A stretch of 25,246 nt of DNA from Rhizobium sp. Q54 (GCA_945903655.1 CAMDOY010000009.1:1-25246); one strand, 5' to 3'; numbered from the stretch's first letter, positions 7,708-15,655 are shown. Notes: generated by a model not told the origin, from the letters alone. Numbers and translations are program-made.

Positions 7708-8691
7708 ATGCCGAATATCCAGCTGACGCTCGCCTGCGGCGATTACGAAATCATCCGCGCCATCAAGGAGGGCGCCGTGAAGGTGGATGGCGTCGACCTG
7801 ACCGTTCTCACCGACATCGATTCCAGCACGCGCCATTGGCGTTTCCTGCGCAACCGCGAGTTCGATGTGGCTGAGGTCTCCGCCTCCTCCTATCTGCTGG
7901 CGCGCGACGCGGGCATGGACATCGAGGGCATCCCGGTCTTTTTGCATCGGCGCTTCCGCCACGAATTCGTCTTCGTGAACACGAAGAAGGGCATCAAGAG
8001 CCCCAAGGATCTCATCGGCAAGAAGGTGGGCGTGAAGTCCTTCCAGGTGAGCGCCATCCTGTGGATGCGCGGCATTCTGGAACATGAATATGGCGTGCCC
8101 CACAAGTCGATCCACTGGCATTCCGAGATTGACGAGGACATCGAGTTCACCCCCGCGCCAGACCTGCAATGGACGCGCCTCGCCGATGACCAGACGCTCG
8201 AAGCCATGCTTGTGTCGGGCGAACTCGACGCCGTCATCCACTCCGACATCATCGAGCCCTATGAGAAGGGCGACCCGAATGTCGCGCGCCTCTTCGATGA
8301 CTACAAGGGCGAGGAAGAGCGCTATTTCCAGAAGACCGGCATCTTCCCGATCATGCATGTGATGGGGATCAAGCGCGACATCGTCGAGCGTCATCCCTGG
8401 ATTCCGGTCAATCTCTACAAGGCCTTCGAGAAGGCCAAGACCATCGGCATGAAGCGCATGTTCAACCCGCGCATCGCGCCGCTCGCCTGGTATCGCCATG
8501 CGCTGGAAGAGCAGCGCAAGTTGCTCGGCGAAGACCCCTGGGAATATGGGCTCTCCGACGCCAACCGGCACAACCTCGACACGCTGGTGGGCTATTCCCA
8601 CGAGCAGGGCATGCTGAAGCGCCGCTGGCCGCTGGACGAGCTTTTCCTGAGCGTGTCCCAGGGCCGCAAGCGCGGCGGCTTCCGCGTCTGA
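7708..8691 (+). CDS. 4,5-dihydroxyphthalate decarboxylase-like protein (Pht5/OphC family), copy 1
   Basis: The 327-residue protein opens with MPNIQLTLACGDYEIIRAI and has the Pht5/OphC pattern: FDVAEVSASSYLLARDAG, PVFLHRRFRHEFVFVN, IKSPKDLIGKKVGV, FPIMHVMGIKRD and the C-terminal DPWEYGL...YSHEQGM. The fold is that of a periplasmic solute-binding protein, and such genes are often labelled ABC transporter substrate-binding proteins. There is no signal peptide and no transporter gene nearby, so a cytoplasmic enzyme is more likely. Pht5 removes one carboxyl from 4,5-dihydroxyphthalate to give protocatechuate. AGGGGA precedes the ATG by a normal distance, and nadC follows 26 bases after the stop codon, so they are probably co-transcribed. 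The exact substrate is not shown. Confidence 0.8.
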   Translation: MPNIQLTLACGDYEIIRAIKEGAVKVDGVDLTVLTDIDSSTRHWRFLRNREFDVAEVSASSYLLARDAGMDIEGIPVFLHRRFRHEFVFVNTKKGIKSPKDLIGKKVGVKSFQVSAILWMRGILEHEYGVPHKSIHWHSEIDEDIEFTPAPDLQWTRLADDQTLEAMLVSGELDAVIHSDIIEPYEKGDPNVARLFDDYKGEEERYFQKTGIFPIMHVMGIKRDIVERHPWIPVNLYKAFEKAKTIGMKRMFNPRIAPLAWYRHALEEQRKLLGEDPWEYGLSDANRHNLDTLVGYSHEQGMLKRRWPLDELFLSVSQGRKRGGFRV

Positions 8692-8717
8692 TCTGATCCT
8701 CGCCCGGAGAACCCCTC

Positions 8718-9575
8718 ATGGCCATGTCCTTCTTCAATCCGATCTATCTCGAAAACGCCGTGCGCGCCGCCCTTGACGAAGACCTCGGCCGCGCGGGCGA
8801 CATCACGACGCTCGCAACGATCCCTGCGGGCACGCAGGCCACCGCCGTCTTCGCCGTGCGCAAGCCGGGTGTGGTCTGCGGCCTGCCCATCGCGGAGGCC
8901 TCCTTCAGGCTGATAGACCCCAGCATTCGCTTTGAAACGCTTGTGGAGGATGGCGCGAGCGTGCCGGGCAACCGCACCCCGGTGGCGCGCGTGTCGGGCG
9001 ACGCCCGCGCGATCCTCACCGCCGAGCGCACAGCGCTGAATTACATGTCGCGCATGTCGGGAATCTCGACCCTGACAGCGAAATATGTGGCGCTGGTGGC
9101 CCACACCAACGCCAATATCTGCTGCACGCGCAAGACGACGCCCGGCCTGCGCGCTTTTGAGAAATACGCGGTGCGCTGCGGCGGCGCCATGAACCACCGC
9201 TTCGGCCTCGATGACGCCGTGCTCATCAAGGACAACCACATCGCGGTCTGCGGCGGCATCCGCGAGGCCCTGCGCGCCGCCAAGGCCTTCGTCGGCCATC
9301 TGGTGAAGGTGGAGATCGAAGTCGATACGCTGGAGCAGTTGCAGGAGGTGCTCGACGAGGGCGCGGACTTCTGCCTGCTCGACAACATGAGCACGGACAT
9401 GATGCGCGAGGCGGTTAAAATGTCCGCTGGCCGCGTGAAGCTGGAAGCCTCCGGCGGCATCAATATCGAGACGGTGAAGGCCATTGCGGAGACGGGCGTG
9501 GACCTCATCTCCTCGGGCGCGCTGACCCATTCGGCGCCGATCCTCGATCTGGGGCTTGATATCGAGATCGGTTAA
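8718..9575 (+). CDS. nadC: Nicotinate-nucleotide diphosphorylase (carboxylating), quinolinate phosphoribosyltransferase
   Basis: The 285-residue protein is a normal-length NadC. Active-site elements are all visible: TRKTTPGLR (137-145), GGAMNHR (155-161), LIKDNH with K171, EVDTLEQ with E201, LLDNM with D222 and EASGGI (243-248). It converts quinolinate and PRPP into nicotinate mononucleotide, CO2 and pyrophosphate in NAD synthesis. The ATG has GGAG eight bases upstream. Its usual partners nadA and nadB are absent; it instead follows a Pht5-like decarboxylase gene inside a phthalate-type block. Phthalate is a structural analogue of quinolinate and binds this enzyme class, so an extra copy could protect NAD synthesis during growth on a phthalate-like compound. 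A dedicated role on a pyridine dicarboxylate is the alternative. Confidence 0.93.
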   Translation: MAMSFFNPIYLENAVRAALDEDLGRAGDITTLATIPAGTQATAVFAVRKPGVVCGLPIAEASFRLIDPSIRFETLVEDGASVPGNRTPVARVSGDARAILTAERTALNYMSRMSGISTLTAKYVALVAHTNANICCTRKTTPGLRAFEKYAVRCGGAMNHRFGLDDAVLIKDNHIAVCGGIREALRAAKAFVGHLVKVEIEVDTLEQLQEVLDEGADFCLLDNMSTDMMREAVKMSAGRVKLEASGGINIETVKAIAETGVDLISSGALTHSAPILDLGLDIEIG

Positions 9576-9596
9576 AGCGCTCATCCGCACAAGCAG

Positions 9597-9629
9597 AAGC
9601 CCCGGCCTTGCGGTCGGGGCTTTTGCGTT
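9597..9629 (+). terminator. Rho-independent terminator after nadC
   Basis: AAGCCCCG (9597-9604) pairs perfectly with CGGGGCTT (9615-9622), followed by TTGCGTTTT. It lies between the convergent nadC and Rieske oxygenase genes and has a T-rich tail only on the plus strand. Confidence 0.8.
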
Positions 9630-9643
9630 TTCAGGTAGTCTAA

Positions 9644-10957
9644 TTATTCCGCCGCGCTCGCCCTGCCCTGCTGCGCCTCGTTCCACGCAAGCTCCTCGTC
9701 AGAGCAACCCAGCGTGCGCCAATCATAGCCCTTCTGCACCACGCCCTCGAAGGAGTGCAGCTTGCCATGGGGCACGCGGTTCTCGTGGGCGCCGATGGCC
9801 TTGCCGGTCTTGGCGAAGCTCTGCGCCGCCTCGACCATCTGACGGCGGAATTCGACGATGGCCAGATCGCTGGCGCCCAGTATCTCGTCGCTGCGATCAG
9901 CGATGGCGCCGATAGTCTCCCACATCACGATGTCCTGATTGGGAATGCCGGGCACGCCGGTGAAATTGCCAAGCCGCATCGCCTGCCGGTCCTGCAGATA
10001 ATTGTTGGCGAGCGTACGCACCTTGCGGAAGCTCTTGTCCACATCAATGCCCACCTGCCCATGCAGGAACTTGCGCCAGCTTTCGGTGCTGGGCGTATCC
10101 ACCCCGCCCCAGGCGATGAAGTGGAAGGCGGTATGCGTATCATCCATCGGCACATGCATGATCGCGATATTGTACATGTTGTTGGACGGGATCTGCACCG
10201 TATAGGGCGCAATGAACAGGGTCGTTCGCACATAGTCATGGGTGGCGGCGTTGTTGATGGGCCGACGGATCGCCGAATAGCGGAAGCCGAAGGCGGTGCG
10301 GTCCACGAAGAGGCGCGGCGCCTTGTCGGTGGAGGGGCGCAGCCAGTTGTTGTCATTGGCCTTGGCGCCATCCACGCGGGCGGGCAGCATGTCGGAGGAA
10401 TGCAGCGTGGAGGAATGGGCGGAGTCGATGGCGCCTTCCAGAATCTGCGCCCAGTTGCAATCCACGATCACCTTGGAGATGGAGATGCGGGTGTCCGGCG
10501 TCGGCTGGAACACCGGGGGATCGAAGGCCGGCATCTCGTTTGCGGGGCCCATGTAGACCCAGATGAAGCCTGCGGCCTCATGGGTGGGAAAGGCCTTCTG
10601 CTTCACCTTTTCCTTGAGGGTGCTCTCGCCGGGCTCGGAGGACATGTCGACCGTATTGCCGTCCACATCGAACTTCCAGCCGTGATAGAGGCAGCGCAGC
10701 CCGCATTCCTCGTTGCGGCCAAAGGCCAGGGAGGCCTTGCGGTGGGGGCAGAATTCATCGAGCACGCCCACGCGCCCATCGGAGTCGCGGAAGGCCACGA
10801 GATCCTCGCCCAGCAGCCTGATCTTGACGGGATCGCAATCGGGCTCGGCGACCTCCTCGGAGAGGCAGGCCGGGAGCCAGTGCCGACGCATGATCCCCCC
10901 CATCGGGGCGTCGCCGGTGACGCGGGTCAGGATGGCGTTTTCCTCTTTGGTCAGCAT
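9644..10957 (-). CDS. Rieske non-heme iron oxygenase, phthalate 4,5-dioxygenase type, large subunit
   Basis: ATG 10957 gives 437 residues and has AGGAGGAG just upstream. The opening (MLTKEENAILTRVTGDAPMGGIMRRHWLPACLSEEV) is characteristic of phthalate 4,5-dioxygenases (Pht3/OphA2). The Rieske [2Fe-2S] ligands are C70-P-H72 and C89-x2-H92. The mononuclear iron site appears in ILEGAIDSAHSSTLH, with D178 as the bridging aspartate and H181 and H186 as ligands; a third carboxylate is likely in NQDIVMWET. No small subunit is nearby, as expected for this single-component oxygenase class. It inserts O2 into an aromatic ring, taking electrons from the reductase encoded divergently at 11145. Related enzymes act on other aryl carboxylates, so phthalate is a family-based guess. 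Confidence 0.9.
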   Translation of the reverse strand: MLTKEENAILTRVTGDAPMGGIMRRHWLPACLSEEVAEPDCDPVKIRLLGEDLVAFRDSDGRVGVLDEFCPHRKASLAFGRNEECGLRCLYHGWKFDVDGNTVDMSSEPGESTLKEKVKQKAFPTHEAAGFIWVYMGPANEMPAFDPPVFQPTPDTRISISKVIVDCNWAQILEGAIDSAHSSTLHSSDMLPARVDGAKANDNNWLRPSTDKAPRLFVDRTAFGFRYSAIRRPINNAATHDYVRTTLFIAPYTVQIPSNNMYNIAIMHVPMDDTHTAFHFIAWGGVDTPSTESWRKFLHGQVGIDVDKSFRKVRTLANNYLQDRQAMRLGNFTGVPGIPNQDIVMWETIGAIADRSDEILGASDLAIVEFRRQMVEAAQSFAKTGKAIGAHENRVPHGKLHSFEGVVQKGYDWRTLGCSDEELAWNEAQQGRASAAE

Positions 10958-10989
10958 GGGCTCCTCCTGCGGGTTCGCGCCGCGACATC

Positions 10990-11033
10990 TTAGGGCTCTA
11001 AGACCATCTACCATGCGCCCGGAGCCCTGTCGA
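10990..11033 (-). promoter_or_regulatory. Promoter of the Rieske oxygenase gene with a TTAG-N4-CTAA operator
   Basis: Reading leftwards: -35 TCGACA (complement of 11028-11033), 17-base spacer, -10 TAGATG (complement of 11005-11010), three bases, then the palindrome TTAG-AGCC-CTAA (10990-11001; on the plus strand extendable to TCTTAG-GGCT-CTAAGA). The arrangement of -10 followed at once by the palindrome matches the eutA-cupin promoter at 4819-4859. Confidence 0.6.
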
Positions 11034-11066
11034 TATGGGCGGACCCAGATTTCGGCCTCCGCCCCC

Positions 11067-11095
11067 TTGAACCCCGCGAATTAGACTTCTAAGTT
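11067..11095 (+). promoter_or_regulatory. Promoter of the reductase operon with a TTAG-N4-CTAA operator
   Basis: -35 TTGAAC (11067-11072), 17-base spacer and -10 TAAGTT (11090-11095) precede the reductase ATG by about 50 bases. The palindrome TTAG-ACTT-CTAA (11081-11092) overlaps the spacer and the -10. It lies 91 bases from the copy at 10990, so cooperative binding or looping across the divergent region is possible. The -10 match is weak. Confidence 0.55.
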
Positions 11096-11108
11096 CCGCC
11101 ACCGGACT

Positions 11109-11124
11109 CCGGCCCCAAGGCCGG
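11109..11124 (+). other. Short GC hairpin in the reductase leader
   Basis: CCGGCC-CCAA-GGCCGG forms a six-pair stem with a four-base loop between the promoter and the ribosome site of the reductase gene. It could affect leader stability or translation; no T-tract follows. Confidence 0.4.
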
Positions 11125-11144
11125 TTCCCCCTCTGGAGCCCCAG

Positions 11145-12116
11145 ATGTCGAGCCCAGCTTTCGAGACCGCCACACAACCCCTGCGCATCGCCGCAAAAGA
11201 CGAGATCGCGCGCGATATTTTCCGTTTCGAGCTGGTCCGCGCCGATGGCGGCGATCTGCCGGAGTTCACGGCGGGCGCCCATGTGAGCCTGCGCACGCCC
11301 AATGGGCTGATCCGCAAATATTCCCTCTGCAACGACCCACAGGAGCGGGACCGCTACGCCATCGCAGTGAAGCGCGAAGACCCAGGCACGGGCGGCTCCC
11401 TGTCCTTCACCCGAGACGCCAAGGTGGGCGACGCGGTGGAGGTGGGCGAACCGCGCAATGATTTCCAGCTGGCGAACAACATTCCCAACCACCTCTTCAT
11501 CGCAGGCGGCATCGGCATCACGCCCATCTATTCGATGATGCAGCATCTCAAGAGCACGGGCGCCGGGCGCTTCAAGCTCTATTACCTCTCGCGCTCGCCT
11601 GAACTGACGGCCTTCCGCGAGGAGTTGAAGGCCTCCGCCTATGCGGGCCAGGTGGTGATCCATCACGACCACGGCGACCCCGAGAAGTCGCTGGATCTCT
11701 GGCCCATTCTGGAAAAGCCCCAGGGACGCCACCTCTACTGCTGCGGCCCGCGCCCCCTCATGGAGGCGGTGCGCGACATGAGCGGCCATTGGTCGAGCGC
11801 CGCCGTGCATTTCGAGGATTTCGGCGCCTCCAAGCCCGCCCACAAGGCCGATGACAAGCCCTTCACCATGCGCCTCGCCAAATCCGGGCGCAGCGTGGAA
11901 ATCCCTGCGGACGTGTCGATCCTCGACGCCCTGCGCGCTGAGGGGATCGCCGTTTCCAGCTCCTGCGAAAGCGGCACCTGCGGCTCCTGCCGCACGAAAT
12001 TGCTGGAGGGCGAGGCCGAGCATCGCGACCTCGTGCTGACCGAGCGCGAACAGGCCAGCAATATCATGATCTGCGTCTCCCGCGCCAAATCCGACGAACT
12101 GGTGCTCGACCTGTGA
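11145..12116 (+). CDS. Phthalate dioxygenase reductase-type oxidoreductase (FMN, NAD, plant-type [2Fe-2S])
   Basis: The 323-residue protein has the three-domain order of phthalate dioxygenase reductase: an FMN-binding domain with RKYSLCN (57-63), an NAD-binding domain with GGIGITP (121-127) and CCGP (199-202), and a C-terminal plant-type ferredoxin domain with C274, C279, C282 and C310. It takes electrons from NADH and passes them to the Rieske oxygenase encoded divergently at 9644-10957. GGAG at 11135-11138 precedes the ATG by six bases. The next gene starts with GTG overlapping this stop codon. Vanillate demethylase reductases share the layout, but the neighbours favour an aryl-dicarboxylate oxygenase. 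Confidence 0.92.
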   Translation: MSSPAFETATQPLRIAAKDEIARDIFRFELVRADGGDLPEFTAGAHVSLRTPNGLIRKYSLCNDPQERDRYAIAVKREDPGTGGSLSFTRDAKVGDAVEVGEPRNDFQLANNIPNHLFIAGGIGITPIYSMMQHLKSTGAGRFKLYYLSRSPELTAFREELKASAYAGQVVIHHDHGDPEKSLDLWPILEKPQGRHLYCCGPRPLMEAVRDMSGHWSSAAVHFEDFGASKPAHKADDKPFTMRLAKSGRSVEIPADVSILDALRAEGIAVSSSCESGTCGSCRTKLLEGEAEHRDLVLTEREQASNIMICVSRAKSDELVLDL

Positions 12117-13330
12117 GCGCGGCGCAGCCCATGGAACAGAAGCGGCTTCGTCTGGGCATCGCAGGCCTTGGCCGCGCCTTCAGCCTCATGCTGCCGACGC
12201 TGGCGGGGGATGCGCGCATCCAGATGGTGGCGGGCGCCGATCCGCGCGCCGAAGCGCGGGCGCAGTTCGAGCGGGATTTTTCCGGGCGCAGCTTCTCCAG
12301 CGTGGAAGCCATGTGCGAGAGCGCCGACATCGACGCGATCTATATCTCCACGCCCCACCAGTTCCACCGGGCCAACGTGGAGGCGGCGGCGCGCAACGGC
12401 AAACATGTGCTGGTGGAAAAGCCCATGTCCCTCTCCATCGCCGATTGCGCAGCCATGATCGAGGCCGCCCAGCGCGGCGGCGTGCATATGGTCGTGGGCC
12501 ACAGCCACAGTTTCGACCGGCCCATCGCGCGGGCGCGGGAGATCGTGGCCTCTGGCGAAATCGGTCGGTTGCGCATGATCAACGCCATGCAATTCACGGA
12601 TTTCCTCTATCGCCCCAGGCGCCCCGAGGAGTTGCAGACGGACCAGGGCGGCGGCGTGATCTTCAACCAGGCGCCCCATCAGGTGGACAATGTGCGGCTC
12701 ATCGCGGGAGGCCGCACAAAGAGCGTGCGCGCTTCGGCGGGCATGTCGGACCCGGCGCGGCCCACGGAGGGCGCCTATCAGGCATTTCTCACCTTCGAGA
12801 ACGACGTCACCGCCGCGATCTCCTACAGCGGCTATGGCCATTTCGACACGGACGAATTCTGCGACTGGATCGCCGAAAGCGGCCAGCGCAAGGACCCGGA
12901 CCGGTACGGGACCGCCCGCGCCGCGCTGAATGGCGTCGATCCCCAGGCCGAACTCGCCCTCAAGCAGCAACTCAATTACGGCGGCGAAAAATATACGCCG
13001 CCCCACGGGGTGAACCCGGCGACACGCTGGCACCAGCACTTCGGCCTTCTGGTCGCCTCCTGCGAGCGCGGCGATTTGCGTCCCCAGCCCCATGGCGTCA
13101 TGATCTATGGCGATTCCGCGCGCCGTTTCGAGGCGCTGGAGCCGCCGCCCGTGCCGCGCAGCGAGGTCATGGACGAACTTTGCGCCGCCGTCTTCGAGGG
13201 CAAGGCGCCGCTGCATGGGGGCGAATGGGCCATGGCGACCATGGAGGTCTGCTTCGCCATTCTGGAGTCTGCGCGGTCGGGAAGCGAAGTCAGGCTGTCC
13301 CACCAATGTGGGCTGGAAGTCGGCGCATGA
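12113..13330 (+). CDS. Gfo/Idh/MocA-family dehydrogenase, Pht4/OphB-like (dihydrodiol dehydrogenase candidate)
   Basis: From the overlapping GTG (12113) the protein has 405 residues, close to Pht4 (4,5-dihydro-4,5-dihydroxyphthalate dehydrogenase). The Rossmann motif is LGIAGLGRAF (14-23), the conserved EKP lies at 102-104, and the segment GHSHSFD (129-135) corresponds to the family's second conserved region. It would rearomatise the cis-dihydrodiol made by the Rieske oxygenase, reducing NAD+. GTGA overlap with the reductase gene shows translational coupling. An ATG at 12131 (MEQKRLRLG) is an alternative start that would remove six residues. Other members of this superfamily oxidise sugars and inositols, so the assignment rests on context and overall resemblance. 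Confidence 0.85.
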   Translation: MSAAQPMEQKRLRLGIAGLGRAFSLMLPTLAGDARIQMVAGADPRAEARAQFERDFSGRSFSSVEAMCESADIDAIYISTPHQFHRANVEAAARNGKHVLVEKPMSLSIADCAAMIEAAQRGGVHMVVGHSHSFDRPIARAREIVASGEIGRLRMINAMQFTDFLYRPRRPEELQTDQGGGVIFNQAPHQVDNVRLIAGGRTKSVRASAGMSDPARPTEGAYQAFLTFENDVTAAISYSGYGHFDTDEFCDWIAESGQRKDPDRYGTARAALNGVDPQAELALKQQLNYGGEKYTPPHGVNPATRWHQHFGLLVASCERGDLRPQPHGVMIYGDSARRFEALEPPPVPRSEVMDELCAAVFEGKAPLHGGEWAMATMEVCFAILESARSGSEVRLSHQCGLEVGA

Positions 13331-13352
13331 GGACCGCAAAGGAGTTGGCGGC

Positions 13353-13922
13353 GTGAGCGAAGCGAAGAAAAAGGTCAAGGAGGCGGAAGTCATTCTGCGC
13401 CACTGGCGCGAGGCTGTGCCCGACGACCGCTTCGCCCATCTGGTCAAGGACGCTGGACGCGGCCTCACCCGCGCCTTGCAGATGCGCCTGACGGAACATT
13501 CGGTGTCCTTCGGCCACTGGACCTTTCTGCGGATATTGTGGGTGGAGGATGGCCTCACCCAGCGCGAACTCAGCGAGCGCGCCGGGCTCATGGAGCCCAC
13601 TACTTTCTCCGCGCTGAAAGCAATGGAGCAACTGGGCTATGTGGTGCGCCGACAGCAGCCCGACAGCCGCAAGAAGGTCTATGTGTTCCTCACCGACACC
13701 GGCCGCGCGCTGCGGGACAAGCTCGTGCCGCTGGCTGAGGACGTGAACCAGATCGCGCTGGATGGCATCGACCCCGCCACCATCGCCGCCGCACGCGACA
13801 TGCTGCTCACGATGATTCACAACCTTGCGGCCGATGAACAGAAGCAATCGCTGGAGGAGCGGCGCATGCCCTCCACGCGGCAGATCTCCAGCCTGCTGGA
13901 CCGCGCGCGCAAAGACAACTGA
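13353..13922 (+). CDS. MarR-family transcriptional regulator
   Basis: GTG 13353 has AAAGGAG eight bases upstream and gives 189 residues. The winged helix-turn-helix spans about 55-120: FGHWTFLRILWVEDGLTQRELSERAGL, recognition helix EPTTFSALKAMEQLGYV (81-97) and wing DSRKKVYVFLT. Flanking helices form the MarR dimerisation region. MarR proteins bind short palindromes and release them on binding a small, often phenolic, ligand. It is encoded in the reductase operon, 22 bases after the Pht4-like gene, and is the only transcription regulator in the catabolic block. It is therefore the leading candidate for binding the TTAG-N4-CTAA sites at 4848, 10990 and 11081. The phthalate regulators I know are mostly of the IclR or LysR type, so a MarR here would be unusual. 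Confidence 0.9.
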   Translation: MSEAKKKVKEAEVILRHWREAVPDDRFAHLVKDAGRGLTRALQMRLTEHSVSFGHWTFLRILWVEDGLTQRELSERAGLMEPTTFSALKAMEQLGYVVRRQQPDSRKKVYVFLTDTGRALRDKLVPLAEDVNQIALDGIDPATIAAARDMLLTMIHNLAADEQKQSLEERRMPSTRQISSLLDRARKDN

Positions 13923-13978
13923 GATACGCAAACACAGAGACGGCGCCCATCGCGGCGCAGGGATTCAAGGGGAAACAG

Positions 13979-15613
13979 ATGGTGATGCGGCGAAGCTACG
14001 ATTACGTCATTGTGGGCGCGGGTTCGGCGGGCTGCGTGCTCGCCAATCGGCTGACCGAGGACGAAGGCGCCACGGTCCTGCTGATCGAGGCGGGCGGGCG
14101 CGATCTCAATCCGCTCATCCACATTCCGCTCGGCATGGGCAAGATGCATGAATATGGCATGCACGACTGGGGCTATCACACCGAGCCCGAGCCCAATCTG
14201 AACAACCGCACCATCGAAGCCGCGCGCGGCAAGGTGCTCGGCGGCTCCTCCTCCATCAATGTGATGGCCTATACGCGTGGCCATCGCGGCGACTATGACC
14301 GCTGGGCGCAGAAGGGCTGCAAGGGCTGGTCCTACGCCGACATTCTCCCCTATTTCAAACGCGGCGAGAGCTTCGCCGATGGCGGCGACACCTGGCGCGG
14401 CGGCGATGGCCCCCTGCAGGTGCAATTCGCCTCGACCCGCGACCCGCTCTTCGACGCCTGGATCGAGGCCGCGCGAGCCACGGGCCTGCCCGTGACCGAC
14501 GACTACAACGGCCAGCAGAACGAGGGCTTTGGCCGCAGCCAATACACCATCGGCAATGGCAAGCGCTCCTCCTCCGCCGTCGCCTATCTGCATCCCGTCC
14601 GCAAGCGCCCCAACCTGACCGTCGATGTCCGGGCGCAGGTGACGCGGGTGATCATGAGCGGCACCCATGCGACGGGCGTGGAATATGTGAAGGACAGCCT
14701 CGTCATTCACGCCGAAGCGCGCAAGGAGGTCATCCTCGCCAGCGGAACCTTCAACACGCCGCAATTGCTGATGCTCTCGGGCATCGGCCCGGCGGCGCAT
14801 TTGCGGGAAATGGGCGTCGATCCCGTGGTCGATCTGCCCGTGGGCGAGAATCTGCAGGACCATCTGGCGGTGCTGATCACCTTCACGCGCCCGCAAAACC
14901 AGAGCACCTTCCGCGACAACATGCGCTTCGACCGCATGGCCTTCAACATGCTGCGCGCCCACTTCACCGGCAAGGGCCCGGGAACGGTGGTGCCCGGCGG
15001 ATTGCACGCCTTCATCAAGACGAACCCGGAACTGGCGGTTCCCGACATCGAGTTCATGTTCCGCGGGCTGCCCACCAACGCCCATCTGTGGTTCCCGGGT
15101 GTGCGCCCGGCCTATGAGGACGGCTACGGCATCCGCCCCGCCCTGCTGCATCCCGACAGCCGGGGCAAGGTGCTGCTGCGCTCCTCCGATCCGCTGGACA
15201 CGCCACGCATCATGTACAATTTCTTCTCCGCGCCCACCGATCTGCCCAAGCTGCGCGAGGGCTTCAAGATCGCCCGCGAAGTGGCCTATAGCAAGCCGAT
15301 GGACCCCTATCGCGGCGTCGAGAAAGCGCCGGGCGAGAAGGTGACGAGCGACGCAGAGATCGACGCCTGGATCCGCAAGACCGTGATCACGGCCCACCAT
15401 CCCGCCGGCACCTGCGCCATGGGCATCGGTCCCAATGCGGTGGTGGATCCCACACTGCGGGTGCGGGGCGTGGAGGGCCTGCGCGTGGTCGACGCCTCGG
15501 CCATGCCCGACATGGTGGGCGCCCACATCAACGCCTGCGTCTTGATGATGGCGGAAAAGGCGGCGGACATGATCCGTGGGCGCGCGCCCCTGCCCGCGCT
15601 GGAAGACGCCTGA
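13979..15613 (+). CDS. GMC-family FAD-dependent oxidoreductase (alcohol/choline dehydrogenase-like)
   Basis: The 544-residue protein is a full GMC flavoenzyme. Near the N-terminus are the FAD dinucleotide motif VGAGSAG (12-18) and E37. GMC signature 1 is GGSSSINVMAYTRGH (88-102); signature 2 is GTFNTPQLLMLSGIGP. The catalytic pair is H474 (AHHPAGTC) and H516/N518 (GAHINAC). Such enzymes oxidise primary or aryl alcohols to aldehydes, passing electrons to quinones or other acceptors. AGGGG lies just before ATG 13979. It follows the MarR gene by 56 bases and probably belongs to the same transcript. It could convert a hydroxymethyl or alkyl-ester-derived alcohol in the pathway; the substrate is not evident. 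Confidence 0.92.
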   Translation: MVMRRSYDYVIVGAGSAGCVLANRLTEDEGATVLLIEAGGRDLNPLIHIPLGMGKMHEYGMHDWGYHTEPEPNLNNRTIEAARGKVLGGSSSINVMAYTRGHRGDYDRWAQKGCKGWSYADILPYFKRGESFADGGDTWRGGDGPLQVQFASTRDPLFDAWIEAARATGLPVTDDYNGQQNEGFGRSQYTIGNGKRSSSAVAYLHPVRKRPNLTVDVRAQVTRVIMSGTHATGVEYVKDSLVIHAEARKEVILASGTFNTPQLLMLSGIGPAAHLREMGVDPVVDLPVGENLQDHLAVLITFTRPQNQSTFRDNMRFDRMAFNMLRAHFTGKGPGTVVPGGLHAFIKTNPELAVPDIEFMFRGLPTNAHLWFPGVRPAYEDGYGIRPALLHPDSRGKVLLRSSDPLDTPRIMYNFFSAPTDLPKLREGFKIAREVAYSKPMDPYRGVEKAPGEKVTSDAEIDAWIRKTVITAHHPAGTCAMGIGPNAVVDPTLRVRGVEGLRVVDASAMPDMVGAHINACVLMMAEKAADMIRGRAPLPALEDA

Positions 15614-15632
15614 GGCGTTTTACCCCAGGCCC

Positions 15633-15655
15633 GGGGCGCTGGACATGAGCGCCCC
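15633..15655 (+). terminator. Hairpin after the GMC oxidoreductase gene
   Basis: GGGGCGCT (15633-15640) pairs perfectly with AGCGCCCC (15648-15655) around a seven-base loop. A short TTTT lies eight bases later, so it may be a weak terminator or a processing site rather than a full stop. Confidence 0.45.

Noticed and set aside
7708..8691. Reading the Pht5-like proteins as ABC transporter substrate-binding proteins
   Set aside because: No signal peptide, no adjacent permease or ATPase gene, and motifs match the cytoplasmic 4,5-dihydroxyphthalate decarboxylase family. I keep some doubt, as the fold is shared.
11735..13600. 621-codon open frame on the minus strand opposite the reductase, Pht4-like and MarR genes
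   Set aside because: It crosses three well-supported genes and its translation is low-complexity, rich in Arg, Ala and Gly; it is a shadow frame.
13817..15526. 569-codon minus-strand frame opposite the GMC oxidoreductase gene
   Set aside because: The GMC protein has all family signatures; the opposite frame has none.
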